Shown: positions 26,223 to 34,668 of the stretch, one piece after another
Layout: every line of letters begins with the position of its first letter
Numbering within the stretch: position 1 is the first letter of the stretch
NCBI RefSeq assembly: GCF_004216665.1
Contig: NZ_SGWY01000003.1
Location: 682,001-746,000 of the forward strand
DNA length: 64,000 nucleotides
Direction: 5' to 3'
Origin: Agromyces ramosus
GTDB taxonomy: Bacteria > Actinomycetota > Actinomycetes > Actinomycetales > Microbacteriaceae
The notes under the pieces: generated by a model
What the model saw: the letters and a program-made list of their open reading frames with translations, nothing else
Database searches by the model: none
Told to the model about the DNA's origin: nothing
Translations under genes and position numbers: made by a program

Positions 26223-26362
26223 TACCGTCGGCCCGCCCTCCGCCGCCGCGAGCAGTACCGGGGTAGGGGGCGGAACGGCACCGCCGTCCGATGCGGGCGG
26301 GGGTGCCGCATCCATACCGTTCCTGATCGTGGGCGGATGGGCCGCCCGGATGGGCCAGGACC

Positions 26363-27787
26363 ATGACCGACACGCTCGCAGGTTCCAGCACGGATGCCGC
26401 GGCATCCGCTCGAGGGCGCACGGGCGTCGTGCGCGATCCGAGCATCGATGCGATCCGCATCGTGCTGCTCGTCGCGGTGTTCGCGCTGCACGCGATGATG
26501 TGCGGCGTCAGCGTGGGCGCCGCGGGGCCGGTGCTCGAGAACGCGCTCGAGGAGCAGGCCTGGTTCGCGCCGGTCAGCTGGGTCGTGCAGATCATGCCGC
26601 TGTTCTTCATCGCCGGCGGCTTCTCGAGCTTCCACCACTGGCGATCGATGCGGGCGCGTGGGGCGACCGCCTCCGACTACGTCCGCGCCCGACTCGAGCG
26701 GCTCGTCCGTCCCGCGATCGCGCTCGTGGTGGTCGTCGCGGCAGGACTCGCCGCCCTCTCCCTCGCCGGCCTGCCCGCCGAGCTCGTCGCGACCGCGGGC
26801 TTCCGCATCGGCCAGCCGCTCTGGTTCCTCGGCGTGTACGTCGCGGTCTCGGCGCTGGTCCCGGTCATGCTGCGGGCGCACGAGCGCGCTCGGGCGCTGA
26901 CGCCGCTCGTGCTCGTCGCCGCGGTCGTCGCCGCGGTCGTCGCGGTGGATGTCACGCGCTTCTCGATCGGTGTCGACGCGATCGGGTTCCTCAACCTCCT
27001 GCTCGTGTGGCTGCTCGTGCAGCAGCTGGGCTTCCACCTCGCCGACGGGGGCGTCGACGGCCTGGGGCGCGGCGCGCTCGTGGCCCTCGCCGCCGGGGCA
27101 CTCGCCTTCCTGGCGGTCCTGACCGTCGTCGGGCCCTACCCCGTCGACATGCTCGTCAACCTGAACCCGCCGACGGTGTGCCTGGTCGTGCTCGGCGTCG
27201 CGCAGCTCGCCATGTTCCAGCTCGCACGCCCGCGCATCCGCGCCTGGGTCGAGCGAGCGGATGCCTCCCGGTGGATCTCCTCCGTCGGCGAGCGCGCGAT
27301 GACCGTGTACCTCTGGCACATGCCCGTGCTCATCGTGCTCGCCGGCGTGAGCCTCGTCGCGAACTCGACCGTCGGCATGGCGCTGCCCGAGCCGCTGACG
27401 CCCGCCTGGTGGGCGACCCGTCCGATCTGGCTCGCCGTCGCGGCGGCGGCGGTCGTGCCCGTCGTGCTGGCGTTCGGGCGCTTCGAGCGGTCGCGTCGGG
27501 CCTCGACCGCGACGGGATCGGCGCGCCGCGGTTCGGTCGGCGCGACCGCGATCGACGCGGCCTGCGGCGTCGCCGGTGTCGCGGTGCTGCTGGTGTCCGG
27601 CTTCGGCCCGGTGGCGGCGGGCATCGCGCTCGCGCTGCTGCTGGTGGCGCTGGTCGGCAGCCTCGGGATGGCCCGGGCCGCACGGGCGACGGCGATCGTG
27701 GGCATCGTCGCGATCGCCCGGATCGCCGAGTACGCGCGGACCGCGCCGATCGCACCCGCGCGGCCGCGGCATCCGTTACCGCTCTGA
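26363..27787 (+). CDS. Membrane acyltransferase, acyltransferase 3 family
   Basis: 474 residues with about twelve membrane helices. The conserved start is RDPSIDAIRIVLLVAVFALHAM, where the active-site His follows the second conserved Arg, and QIMPLFFIAGGFSSF and IGQPLWFLGVYVAVSALVP follow, with WISSVGERAMTVYLWHMPV near the end. Members acylate surface sugars or lipids; the substrate is unknown. The last 100 residues add three helices not present in the other acyltransferase at 8658. The N-terminus encodes the palindromic DNA CGGATGCCGCGGCATCCG. Confidence 0.82.
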   Translation: MTDTLAGSSTDAAASARGRTGVVRDPSIDAIRIVLLVAVFALHAMMCGVSVGAAGPVLENALEEQAWFAPVSWVVQIMPLFFIAGGFSSFHHWRSMRARGATASDYVRARLERLVRPAIALVVVVAAGLAALSLAGLPAELVATAGFRIGQPLWFLGVYVAVSALVPVMLRAHERARALTPLVLVAAVVAAVVAVDVTRFSIGVDAIGFLNLLLVWLLVQQLGFHLADGGVDGLGRGALVALAAGALAFLAVLTVVGPYPVDMLVNLNPPTVCLVVLGVAQLAMFQLARPRIRAWVERADASRWISSVGERAMTVYLWHMPVLIVLAGVSLVANSTVGMALPEPLTPAWWATRPIWLAVAAAAVVPVVLAFGRFERSRRASTATGSARRGSVGATAIDAACGVAGVAVLLVSGFGPVAAGIALALLLVALVGSLGMARAARATAIVGIVAIARIAEYARTAPIAPARPRHPLPL

Positions 27788-27812
27788 AACCACGATGCGG
27801 TGGGATGGGGGC

Positions 27813-28409
27813 ATGGCCACTGATCCGATCACCGTGTCGATCCGGCGCGAGGTCGACCCGGCGCACATCGCGGAGGCGACCGCGTGGGTGCAGACCGGCG
27901 TGAACCTGGCGAACAAGTACCCGGGCTTCCTCGGCTCGGGGTGGGTGCGCGCCGGGGAGCGTTCGCAGGTGTGGCACATGCTCTACCGCTTCGCGAGCGA
28001 GGAGACCCTCGATGCCTGGGAGCGTTCCGCCGAGCGCAGCTGGTGGCTGTCGATGGGCGAGGGGTTCGTGCGCTCCGAGCGCAGTCGGCGACGGACGGGC
28101 ATCGAGGGCTGGTTCGACGAACCGGCGACCGGATCGGTGCCGGTGGCGGATGCCGCGGGCTCCGGCCCGGGCGACGTCGACCTGCCGCCCGCACCGCCGC
28201 GCTGGAAGCAGGCCGTGACGATCTGGCTCGGCTTCTTCCCCGTGAACCTGCTGTTCGCCTACCTCGTCGCGCCCGTGCCCGGCTGGGGCGACCTGCCGAT
28301 CTGGCTGCGGGCGCTCGCGACCACCCTCGTGCTGACGCCGATCATGACCTACTGGGTGCTGCCGCTCGTCACCCGGACGCTGCGTCGCTGGCTCGCGCCA
28401 GCGCGCTGA
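27813..28409 (+). CDS. Antibiotic-biosynthesis-monooxygenase-like domain with two membrane helices
   Basis: 198 residues. Residues about 5-95 resemble a dimeric alpha/beta-barrel ABM domain (VSIRREVDPAHIAEATAWVQ, WHMLYRFASEETLDAWERS). An acidic linker and two membrane helices follow (ITIWLGFFPVNLLFAYLV-like and TTLVLTPIMTYWVLPLVTR). The family is mostly cofactor-free oxygenases or heme-degrading enzymes, but membrane-bound forms like this have no known role. GGGGG stands just before the chosen ATG; an ATG 18 bp upstream is possible. Confidence 0.75.
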   Translation: MATDPITVSIRREVDPAHIAEATAWVQTGVNLANKYPGFLGSGWVRAGERSQVWHMLYRFASEETLDAWERSAERSWWLSMGEGFVRSERSRRRTGIEGWFDEPATGSVPVADAAGSGPGDVDLPPAPPRWKQAVTIWLGFFPVNLLFAYLVAPVPGWGDLPIWLRALATTLVLTPIMTYWVLPLVTRTLRRWLAPAR

Positions 28410-28421
28410 TCGCCGCGGGTC

Positions 28422-28475
28422 GGGGCGCGGCGCCGGGGCGCGGCGGGGCGCGGCGCCGGCGCGCCGGGGCGCGGC
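28422..28475. repeat. Four copies of GGGGCGCGGC between convergent genes
   Basis: GGGGCGCGGC at 28422, 28435, 28445 and 28466, mixed with GGCGCC palindromes. It fills the 107-bp gap between two convergent stops. The strong GC self-pairing could stop transcription from both sides; slippage may also be at work. Confidence 0.6.
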
Positions 28476-28516
28476 GCGCTCCCCGGTCCGAGCTGGGCGC
28501 GGGCCGAGCCCACGCG

Positions 28517-29377
28517 TCAGCGGATGCCGCCGCTGATGCGCCTCGAAAGCGTCGCCGCCGCCTCGCGCACGCCCTCGACCGCCCGCTGCTGGAGCTCCGG
28601 CGCCGCGTCGTCGGGGAACGTGACCGCGATCGCCGCGGCGGGCCAGCCGAGGTGGTCGACCACCGCGGCGCCCGCCGACGCGAGCCCGGTCGTGACCTCG
28701 CCGTCCTCGTCGGCCCAGCCCCGCGTGCGCACCTCGGCGAGCACGCGCTTCAATCGCCCGTAGGTCCAGTCGGCGGCATCCGTCGCGCCCGTCTCGCCCT
28801 GCGGATGACGCGACGCGAACGCGGCCCGATCGGGATACAGCGCACGGAGCTGCGGCGGCGGCAGCTCGGCGAGCATCGCGCGGCCCGTGGCGGTGAGGTG
28901 CGCCGGCAGGCGCACGCCGACGTCGGTCACGAGCGAGGGGCGGCGGGGCGCGCGCTCCTCGACGAGGTAGAGCACGTCGCGCCCGTGCAGCACGGCGAGG
29001 TGCCCCGATTCCCCCAGCCGGTCGACGAGCGCCGCCACGAGCGGGCGACCGAGCCGAGCGAGGGGCTGCTGCCGACTGAACCCGCTCGACAGCTCGAACG
29101 CGGCGATGCCGAGGCCGTAGCGGCGCTCCTCGGGCAGGTGCACGACGAAGCCGCGCTCCTGCATCACCGCGAGCAGGTGGTACACGGTCGAGCGGGGCAG
29201 GGCGAGCGCCTGCGCGATCGTCGCCGCCGGCATCGGTCCGCGCTGCGCCGCGAGATGCGCGAGGATCGCGAGCGCCTGGTCGGCTGCCGGCACCTTCGAC
29301 CCGGTGTCCGCCCCCGCGCTCGCCCTGGATTCGCCGAGGTGACGCGTGATGCCGGTTCGCGGCGTGGATTCCGACAA
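28517..29377 (-). CDS. hutR: IclR-family regulator, likely HutR
   Basis: 286 residues. The N-terminal winged HTH covers about residues 30-85 (ALAILAHLAAQRGPMPAATI, then LPRSTVYHLLAVMQERGFV). The C-terminal IclR effector domain follows (LTATGRAMLAELPPPQLRAL, GLASAGAAVVDHLGWPAAAI). It is divergent from hutH. Three hut genes share a palindrome of the type reported for the IclR-type HutR of Corynebacterium resistens, so this protein is the likely binder; urocanate or histidine would be the natural signal. TTG start at 29377, preceded by GAGAGGA. Confidence 0.82.
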   Translation of the reverse strand: MSESTPRTGITRHLGESRASAGADTGSKVPAADQALAILAHLAAQRGPMPAATIAQALALPRSTVYHLLAVMQERGFVVHLPEERRYGLGIAAFELSSGFSRQQPLARLGRPLVAALVDRLGESGHLAVLHGRDVLYLVEERAPRRPSLVTDVGVRLPAHLTATGRAMLAELPPPQLRALYPDRAAFASRHPQGETGATDAADWTYGRLKRVLAEVRTRGWADEDGEVTTGLASAGAAVVDHLGWPAAAIAVTFPDDAAPELQQRAVEGVREAAATLSRRISGGIR

Positions 29378-29390
29378 CTGGCGTCCTCTC

Positions 29391-29490
29391 GGGGTGGTGG
29401 GCGAGTGGGGTTGGTGGCGAGTGGGGTGGGGTGGGGGTGGGGTGGGGGTGGGGTGGGGTGGTGGCGAGTGCGTGGGGGCGGGGTGGGCGA
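29391..29490. repeat. G-rich tract with (GGGGT)n runs
   Basis: About 100 bp of almost pure G and T on the plus strand, including seven or more runs of four or five G within 29401-29463. It lies between the regulator start (29377) and the hut operator (29546). It could fold as a G-quadruplex in the strand displaced during transcription, or be a slippage-prone spacer. Confidence 0.7.
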
Positions 29491-29545
29491 GCAGGCGCGG
29501 TGGGCGAGTGCGCGGAGGGAAGTCCCGCCCAGCTTACGCCGCGGC

Positions 29546-29561
29546 GTCCGGGATCCCGGAC
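29546..29561. promoter_or_regulatory. hut operator at hutH
   Basis: GTCCGGGATCCCGGAC, a perfect 16-bp palindrome (18 bp if the flanking C and G are counted). It ends 55 nt before hutH and 19 nt before its -35-like box. Near-identical sites stand before hutU and the hutG-like gene. Confidence 0.8.
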
Positions 29562-29580
29562 GGATGCCGCGGCTGCGCCG

Positions 29581-29609
29581 TTCCCGCGCGCGCGGCCCCG
29601 GTGTGGAAT
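29581..29609 (+). promoter_or_regulatory. Predicted hutH promoter, leaderless geometry
   Basis: TTCCCG (29581-29586), 17-nt spacer, TGGAAT (29604-29609). The expected start of transcription falls on or next to the ATG at 29617. The operator upstream of the -35 suggests activation rather than simple blocking. Confidence 0.45.
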
Positions 29610-29616
29610 CGGAGGC

Positions 29617-31191
29617 ATGAGCACCATCGCGCCCACCCACCCCACGGCCGTCGCGGCATCCGTCACCGTCGGCATCGGACCGCTGTCGGTCGACGAGGTC
29701 GTCGCCGTGGCCCGGCACGGGGCCGCCGTCGAGCTCGACCCCGCAGCCCTCGACGAGGTCGCCGCGAGCCGCGCCATCATCGAGGGGCTCGCCGCCGACC
29801 CGGAGCCGCACTACGGCATCTCGACCGGCTTCGGCGCGCTCGCGACCACGTTCATCGCCGACGACCGCCGCGCGCAGCTGCAGGCGAGCCTCGTGCGCTC
29901 GCACGCCGCGGGATCGGGCGCCGAGGTCGAGCGGGAGGTGGTGCGCGCCCTCATGCTGCTGCGCCTCTCGACCCTCATGACCGGCCGCACCGGCGTGCGC
30001 CGCGAGACCGCCGAGACGTACGCCGCGATCCTGAACGCCGGCATCACGCCGGTCGTGCGCGAGTACGGCTCGCTCGGCTGCTCGGGCGACCTCGCACCGC
30101 TCGCCCACTGCGCCCTGGTGGCCATGGGCGAGGGCGAGGTGCGCGACGCCGACGGCGACCTGACGGATGCCGCGAGCGCCCTCGCGGCGGCCGGCATCAC
30201 GCCCGTGCGCCTCGGCGAGAAGGAGGGCCTCGCCCTCATCAACGGCACCGACGGCATGCTCGGCATGCTCGCCCTCGCCATCGACGACCTCCGGATGCTC
30301 CTCACCACCGCCGACGTGGCCGCCGCGATGAGCGTCGAGGGGCTCATGGGCACCGACGCGGTGTTCGCCGCCGACCTGCACGCACTGCGCCCGCAGCGCG
30401 GCCAGGCCGTCTCCGCGTCGAACCTGCGCCGGCTGCTCGCCGACTCCCCCATCGTCGCGAGCCACAAGGGTCCCGAGTGCACCCGCGTGCAGGACGCGTA
30501 CTCGCTGCGCTGCGCCCCGCAGGTGCACGGCGCCGCCCGGGACACGATCGCGCACGCGGCATCCGTCGCCGACGCCGAGCTCGCGAGCGCGGTCGACAAC
30601 CCGGTGCTCACGCTCGACGGGCGCGTGGAGTCGAACGGCAACTTCCATGGCGCACCGGTCGCCTACGTGCTCGACTTCCTCGCGATCGCGGTGGCGGATG
30701 TCGCGTCGATGAGCGAGCGGCGCACCGATCGGTTCCTCGACCGCGCCCGCAACCAGGGCCTGCCGCCGTTCCTCGCGCATGAGGTCGGCGTGGACTCGGG
30801 CCTCATGATCGCGCAGTACACCGCGGCCGGCATCGTGTCGGAGCTGAAGCGCCTCGCGGTCCCGGCCTCCGTCGACTCGATCCCGTCGTCGGCCATGCAG
30901 GAGGACCACGTGTCGATGGGCTGGGCCGCGGCGCGGAAGCTGCGGCGTGCGATCGACGGCCTCACGCGCGTCCTCGCCATCGAGGTCATGACCGCCGCGC
31001 GCGGTCTCGCCCTGCGTGCACCGCTCGTGCCGGGGCCTGCGACCGACGCCGTCGTGGCACTCGCGGCGGGCGTCGGAGCCGTGCCCGGGCCCGACCGATT
31101 CCTCTCCCCGGAGATCGAGGCGATCACGGACCTCGTGGGGTCGGGCGCCGTCGCGGCGACCGCCTCGGAGGTTGCCGGCCGCCTCGACTGA
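29617..31191 (+). CDS. hutH: Histidine ammonia-lyase HutH
   Basis: 524 residues; converts histidine to trans-urocanate and ammonia, the first step of histidine use. The MIO-forming tripeptide is in YGSLGCSGDLAPLAH near residues 150-160, with Cys in place of the usual Ala (Cys-Ser-Gly); the PROSITE signature for this family allows Ala, Ser or Cys there. ISTGFGALATTFI is the N-terminal active-site loop with its Tyr (HYGIS), and NGTDGMLGMLA, DNPVLTLDGRVESNGNFHG and SSAMQEDHVSMG are the other signature blocks. It has its own operator and promoter, and an M23 peptidase gene separates it from hutU. Confidence 0.95.
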   Translation: MSTIAPTHPTAVAASVTVGIGPLSVDEVVAVARHGAAVELDPAALDEVAASRAIIEGLAADPEPHYGISTGFGALATTFIADDRRAQLQASLVRSHAAGSGAEVEREVVRALMLLRLSTLMTGRTGVRRETAETYAAILNAGITPVVREYGSLGCSGDLAPLAHCALVAMGEGEVRDADGDLTDAASALAAAGITPVRLGEKEGLALINGTDGMLGMLALAIDDLRMLLTTADVAAAMSVEGLMGTDAVFAADLHALRPQRGQAVSASNLRRLLADSPIVASHKGPECTRVQDAYSLRCAPQVHGAARDTIAHAASVADAELASAVDNPVLTLDGRVESNGNFHGAPVAYVLDFLAIAVADVASMSERRTDRFLDRARNQGLPPFLAHEVGVDSGLMIAQYTAAGIVSELKRLAVPASVDSIPSSAMQEDHVSMGWAAARKLRRAIDGLTRVLAIEVMTAARGLALRAPLVPGPATDAVVALAAGVGAVPGPDRFLSPEIEAITDLVGSGAVAATASEVAGRLD

Positions 31192-31374
31192 GCGCGCGAC
31201 CGTCGTCCGAGGCGGTCCGCCGAGGCCGACGCACGGCTGCGGCCGATGCGGACCGGGCGGGCCCTGTACCCCGAACGGGGCCGATTCGCAACCGGGGAGG
31301 GGTGTTGTCTCCCTTCCACGAGCCTGTCAGACTGGACGGGATCGGCTCGCCAGCCGGCACCCGAACGGAACCAC

Positions 31375-32919
31375 ATGAGCCCGACCTGCAACGACCTCGG
31401 CCAAGAACGCCCGTGGTACTCACGGAGCGCCCGGCGTAGTGGCGTCGTCCTCGCCACCGCGACGATCGCGGTCGTGTTCAGCATCGCCGGGGTGACCCCT
31501 GCGTACGCCGAGGAACCGGTTCCGCCCGAGACGACCGACTCGTCGACGACCGAGACCACGGAGCCCGCGCCGGCGCCCACCGAGGAGCCCGCCCCGGCGC
31601 CCACCGAGGAGCCAGCGCCGGCGCCCACGGAGGAGCCCGCGCCGAGCCCCGAGCCGACGCCGGAGCCCACCCCCGAGCCGACGCCGACGCCGACGCCGGA
31701 GCCCACCCCCACCCCGACGCCCGAGCCGACACCGACGCCCGAGCCGACACCGACGCCCTCGCCCGAGCCGACCCCCAGCCCCGAGCCGACGCCGTCACCC
31801 GACCCGACCGAGCCGCCGGCCACCGGCGCACCGACGTCGTCGCCGACGCAGTCTCCGACCTTCACCAGCACCACCCGGTCCACGCGCCTGGCCACGTCCA
31901 CCTCGACCGGCGCCGGCACCACCGGCAGCACCGGTGTCCTGAGCGCCGCCGTCTCCGCGGCGCGCCTGAATGTCGAGCGCGCGACGACCGAGCTGCGCGA
32001 GGCGGAAGCCGCGCTCGCCGATGCCCGCTCCACGCGCGAGGTCGCGCGAACCGTCGCCGAGCGGATGCAGCGGCTCGCCGATGAGGCACTGGAGGACGCC
32101 GACGCGGCCGGCCGCGTGTACCTCGCGGCCGCGCACGGCGACGGAGCGACCATCTCCTCGATGCCCGCCGTCTTCGGTGCGGGCAGCGACCTGCTCGCCG
32201 GGCTCGGCGGAGTCGCCCGCGTCGCGCAGATCGCCGGCGACGCCGATGAGCTCCTCGCCATCGCCGAACAGCGCACCGAGGAGGCCGCAGCGGCCCAGGA
32301 GCGAGCGGATGCCGCATGGGCAGCCGTCGACGCGGTGCCGGTCGAAGCCCTCGAAGACGAGGTCGCGAACGCGGAGCAGGCCCTGGAGGACGCGCGACAG
32401 GAACTCGCCGACGCGCAGGCCGACGTGTCGGCGCAGAGCAGGCTCGCGTCGAGCAGCGTGTCGCTGATCGCGACGCTGCCGGCCGACGCCGGACAGCTGA
32501 GCGACCAGGGCTGGGCACTTCCGGTCGCCGGCCGGATCAGCGACGGGTTCGGACCGCGTCCCGTGAAGCCGCTCGCCGGGGTCAACGACTTCCACCGCGG
32601 CACCGACCTCGCGGCCGCCTGCGAGACGCCGGTGTACGCGGCGACCGACGGCGTCGTCGTCGAGGCCGCACCGAACGGGAGCCTCGGCAACTGGATCCTG
32701 ATCGAGCACGGCTCGGGCGTGGAGACCGGCTACGCGCACCTCGCCGCGGGCGGCACGTTCGTCGCCGCGGGCGAGTCGGTCGCCGCCGGGCAGCTCATCG
32801 GCGCGGTGGGCAGCACCGGCGCCTCCACGGGTTGCCACCTCCACTTCGAGGTGCACCTCGATGGGGTCGCGGTGAACGCGGTGCCGTTCATGGCGGCGCG
32901 CGGCATCGGGCTCGGCTGA
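31375..32919 (+). CDS. Secreted M23-family peptidase with proline-rich and coiled-coil regions
   Basis: 514 residues. The signal peptide ends PAYA before EEPV (about residue 43). A Pro/Thr/Glu repeat region of about 90 residues follows (APAPTEEPAPAPTEE, TPTPEPTPTP), then a helical coiled-coil stretch (about 195-375). A C-terminal LytM/M23 zinc peptidase domain has ligands in HRGTDLAAA and GCHLHFEV. The layout matches cell-division-type peptidoglycan hydrolases (NlpD/EnvC/RipA-like) that are activated or positioned by the coil. It sits between hutH and hutU and has no visible link to histidine. Confidence 0.9.
   Translation: MSPTCNDLGQERPWYSRSARRSGVVLATATIAVVFSIAGVTPAYAEEPVPPETTDSSTTETTEPAPAPTEEPAPAPTEEPAPAPTEEPAPSPEPTPEPTPEPTPTPTPEPTPTPTPEPTPTPEPTPTPSPEPTPSPEPTPSPDPTEPPATGAPTSSPTQSPTFTSTTRSTRLATSTSTGAGTTGSTGVLSAAVSAARLNVERATTELREAEAALADARSTREVARTVAERMQRLADEALEDADAAGRVYLAAAHGDGATISSMPAVFGAGSDLLAGLGGVARVAQIAGDADELLAIAEQRTEEAAAAQERADAAWAAVDAVPVEALEDEVANAEQALEDARQELADAQADVSAQSRLASSSVSLIATLPADAGQLSDQGWALPVAGRISDGFGPRPVKPLAGVNDFHRGTDLAAACETPVYAATDGVVVEAAPNGSLGNWILIEHGSGVETGYAHLAAGGTFVAAGESVAAGQLIGAVGSTGASTGCHLHFEVHLDGVAVNAVPFMAARGIGLG
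31560..31830. repeat. Pro-Thr-Glu codon repeats in the M23 peptidase gene
   Basis: Three 24-bp copies (encoding EPAPAPTE) are followed by many 6- to 18-bp units encoding TPEPTP, SPEPTP and similar. It probably forms a stiff spacer through the cell wall and should vary in length between strains. Confidence 0.8.
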
Positions 32920-32927
32920 GCCCACCG

Positions 32928-32943
32928 GTCTGGGATCCCGGAC
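32928..32943. promoter_or_regulatory. hut operator at hutU
   Basis: GTCTGGGATCCCGGAC, one base from the perfect hutH palindrome. It ends 54 nt before the hutU ATG and 19 nt before its -35-like box, the same geometry as at hutH. It lies 8 bp past the stop of the intervening peptidase gene. Confidence 0.8.
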
Positions 32944-32962
32944 GCCAGCGCCGCCGCATCCG

Positions 32963-32991
32963 TTGTCGCCGATTGCCGCGTGCGGTGTGAT
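32963..32991 (+). promoter_or_regulatory. Predicted hutU promoter, leaderless geometry
   Basis: TTGTCG (32963-32968), 17-nt spacer, TGTGAT (32986-32991). Transcription would begin at or next to the hutU ATG (32998). Confidence 0.5.
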
Positions 32992-32997
32992 CGAGGC

Positions 32998-34668
32998 ATG
33001 ACCGACGCACCCACCGCTCCCGCGCGCACCGTCCGCGCCGCGCGCGGCACCGAGCTCACCGCGAAGAGCTGGCAGACCGAGGCGCCCCTGCGCATGCTCA
33101 TGAACAACCTGGACCCCGAGGTCGCCGAACGCCCCGAGGACCTCATCGTCTACGGCGGCACGGGCAAGGCCGCCCGCAACTGGGAGGCGTTCGACGCGAT
33201 CGTCCGCACGCTCGAGGACCTCGAGGCCGACGAGACGCTGCTCGTGCAGTCGGGCAAGCCGGTCGGCGTGTTCCGCACCCACGAGTGGGCGCCCCGCGTG
33301 CTCATCGCCAACTCGAACCTCGTGGGCGACTGGGCGACGTGGCCCGAGTTCCGCCGCCTCGAGCAGCTCGGCCTCACGATGTACGGCCAGATGACCGCGG
33401 GCTCGTGGATCTACATCGGCACGCAGGGCATCCTGCAGGGCACGTACGAGACCTTCGGCGCGATCGCCCGCGCCAGGTTCGGCGGCAGCCTGGCCGGCAC
33501 GCTGACGCTGACGGGCGGCTGCGGCGGCATGGGCGGCGCCCAGCCGCTCGCGGTCACCATGAACGAGGGCGTGGTGCTCATCGTCGACGTGGATGCCACG
33601 CGCCTGCAGCGCCGCGTCGAGCACGGCTACCTCGACGAGATGACCGACGACCTCGACGACGCCGTCGCCCGCGTGCTCGCGGCCAAGGAGGCGCGTACCC
33701 CGCTCAGCGTCGGCCTCGTCGGCAACGCCGCGACCGTGTTCCCCGAGGTGCTCGGCCGGGGCGTCGCGATCGACATCGTCACCGACCAGACGAGCGCGCA
33801 CGACCCGCTGAGCTACCTGCCCGAGGGCGTCGGCGTGGCCGAGTGGCACGAGCTCGCGGCATCCGACCCCGCGGCCTTCACCGAGCGCGCCCGCGCATCG
33901 ATGGCCAAGCAGGTGCGGGCGATGGTCGAGTTCCAGGATGCCGGCGCCGAGGTGTTCGACTACGGCAACTCGATCCGCCGCGAGGCCGAGCTCGGCGGCT
34001 ACGACCGCGCATTCGCGTTCCCCGGCTTCGTGCCGGCCTACATCCGCCCGCTCTTCGCCGAGGGCAAGGGGCCGTTCCGCTGGGCCGCGCTCTCGGGCGA
34101 CCCGGCCGACATCGCCGCGACCGACCGGGCGATCCTCGAGCTGTTCCCCGACGACCAGCACCTGCGTCGCTGGATCACCCAGGCGGGCGAGAAGGTGCAC
34201 TTCGAGGGCCTGCCGGCCCGCATCTGCTGGCTCGGCTACCAGGAGCGCCACCTCGCCGGACTGAAGTTCAACGAGATGGTCGCGTCGGGCGAGCTGTCCG
34301 CGCCGGTCGTGATCGGCCGCGACCACCTCGACTCGGGGTCGGTGGCGAGCCCGTACCGCGAGACCGAGGCGATGGCCGACGGCTCCGACGCGATCGCCGA
34401 CTGGCCCCTGCTCAACGCGCTGCTCAACACGGCGTCGGGCGCCACGTGGGTCTCGATCCACCACGGCGGCGGCGTCGGCATCGGCCGCTCGATCCACGCC
34501 GGCCAGGTGATCGTCGCCGACGGCACCGACCTCGCCGCCGAGAAGATCGCGCGGGTGCTCGTGAACGACCCCGGCACCGGGGTCATGCGACACGTCGACG
34601 CGGGCTACGACCGTGCCGTCGAGGTCGCTCGCGAGCGCGGGCTGCGCGTGCCTATGCTCGACGCATGA
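32998..34668 (+). CDS. hutU: Urocanate hydratase HutU
   Basis: 556 residues; converts urocanate to imidazolone propionate using tightly bound NAD as an electrophile. The conserved blocks are [70 protein letters not shown], the active-site Cys in [14 protein letters not shown], and [15 protein letters not shown]. Full length for the family. It has its own operator and promoter because the peptidase gene breaks the link to hutH. The stop overlaps the hutI start by 4 bp. Confidence 0.96.
   Translation: MTDAPTAPARTVRAARGTELTAKSWQTEAPLRMLMNNLDPEVAERPEDLIVYGGTGKAARNWEAFDAIVRTLEDLEADETLLVQSGKPVGVFRTHEWAPRVLIANSNLVGDWATWPEFRRLEQLGLTMYGQMTAGSWIYIGTQGILQGTYETFGAIARARFGGSLAGTLTLTGGCGGMGGAQPLAVTMNEGVVLIVDVDATRLQRRVEHGYLDEMTDDLDDAVARVLAAKEARTPLSVGLVGNAATVFPEVLGRGVAIDIVTDQTSAHDPLSYLPEGVGVAEWHELAASDPAAFTERARASMAKQVRAMVEFQDAGAEVFDYGNSIRREAELGGYDRAFAFPGFVPAYIRPLFAEGKGPFRWAALSGDPADIAATDRAILELFPDDQHLRRWITQAGEKVHFEGLPARICWLGYQERHLAGLKFNEMVASGELSAPVVIGRDHLDSGSVASPYRETEAMADGSDAIADWPLLNALLNTASGATWVSIHHGGGVGIGRSIHAGQVIVADGTDLAAEKIARVLVNDPGTGVMRHVDAGYDRAVEVARERGLRVPMLDA

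Noticed and set aside
29391..29490. G-rich tract as a telomere-like end
   Set aside because: It is internal, irregular and flanked by an intact divergent gene pair.
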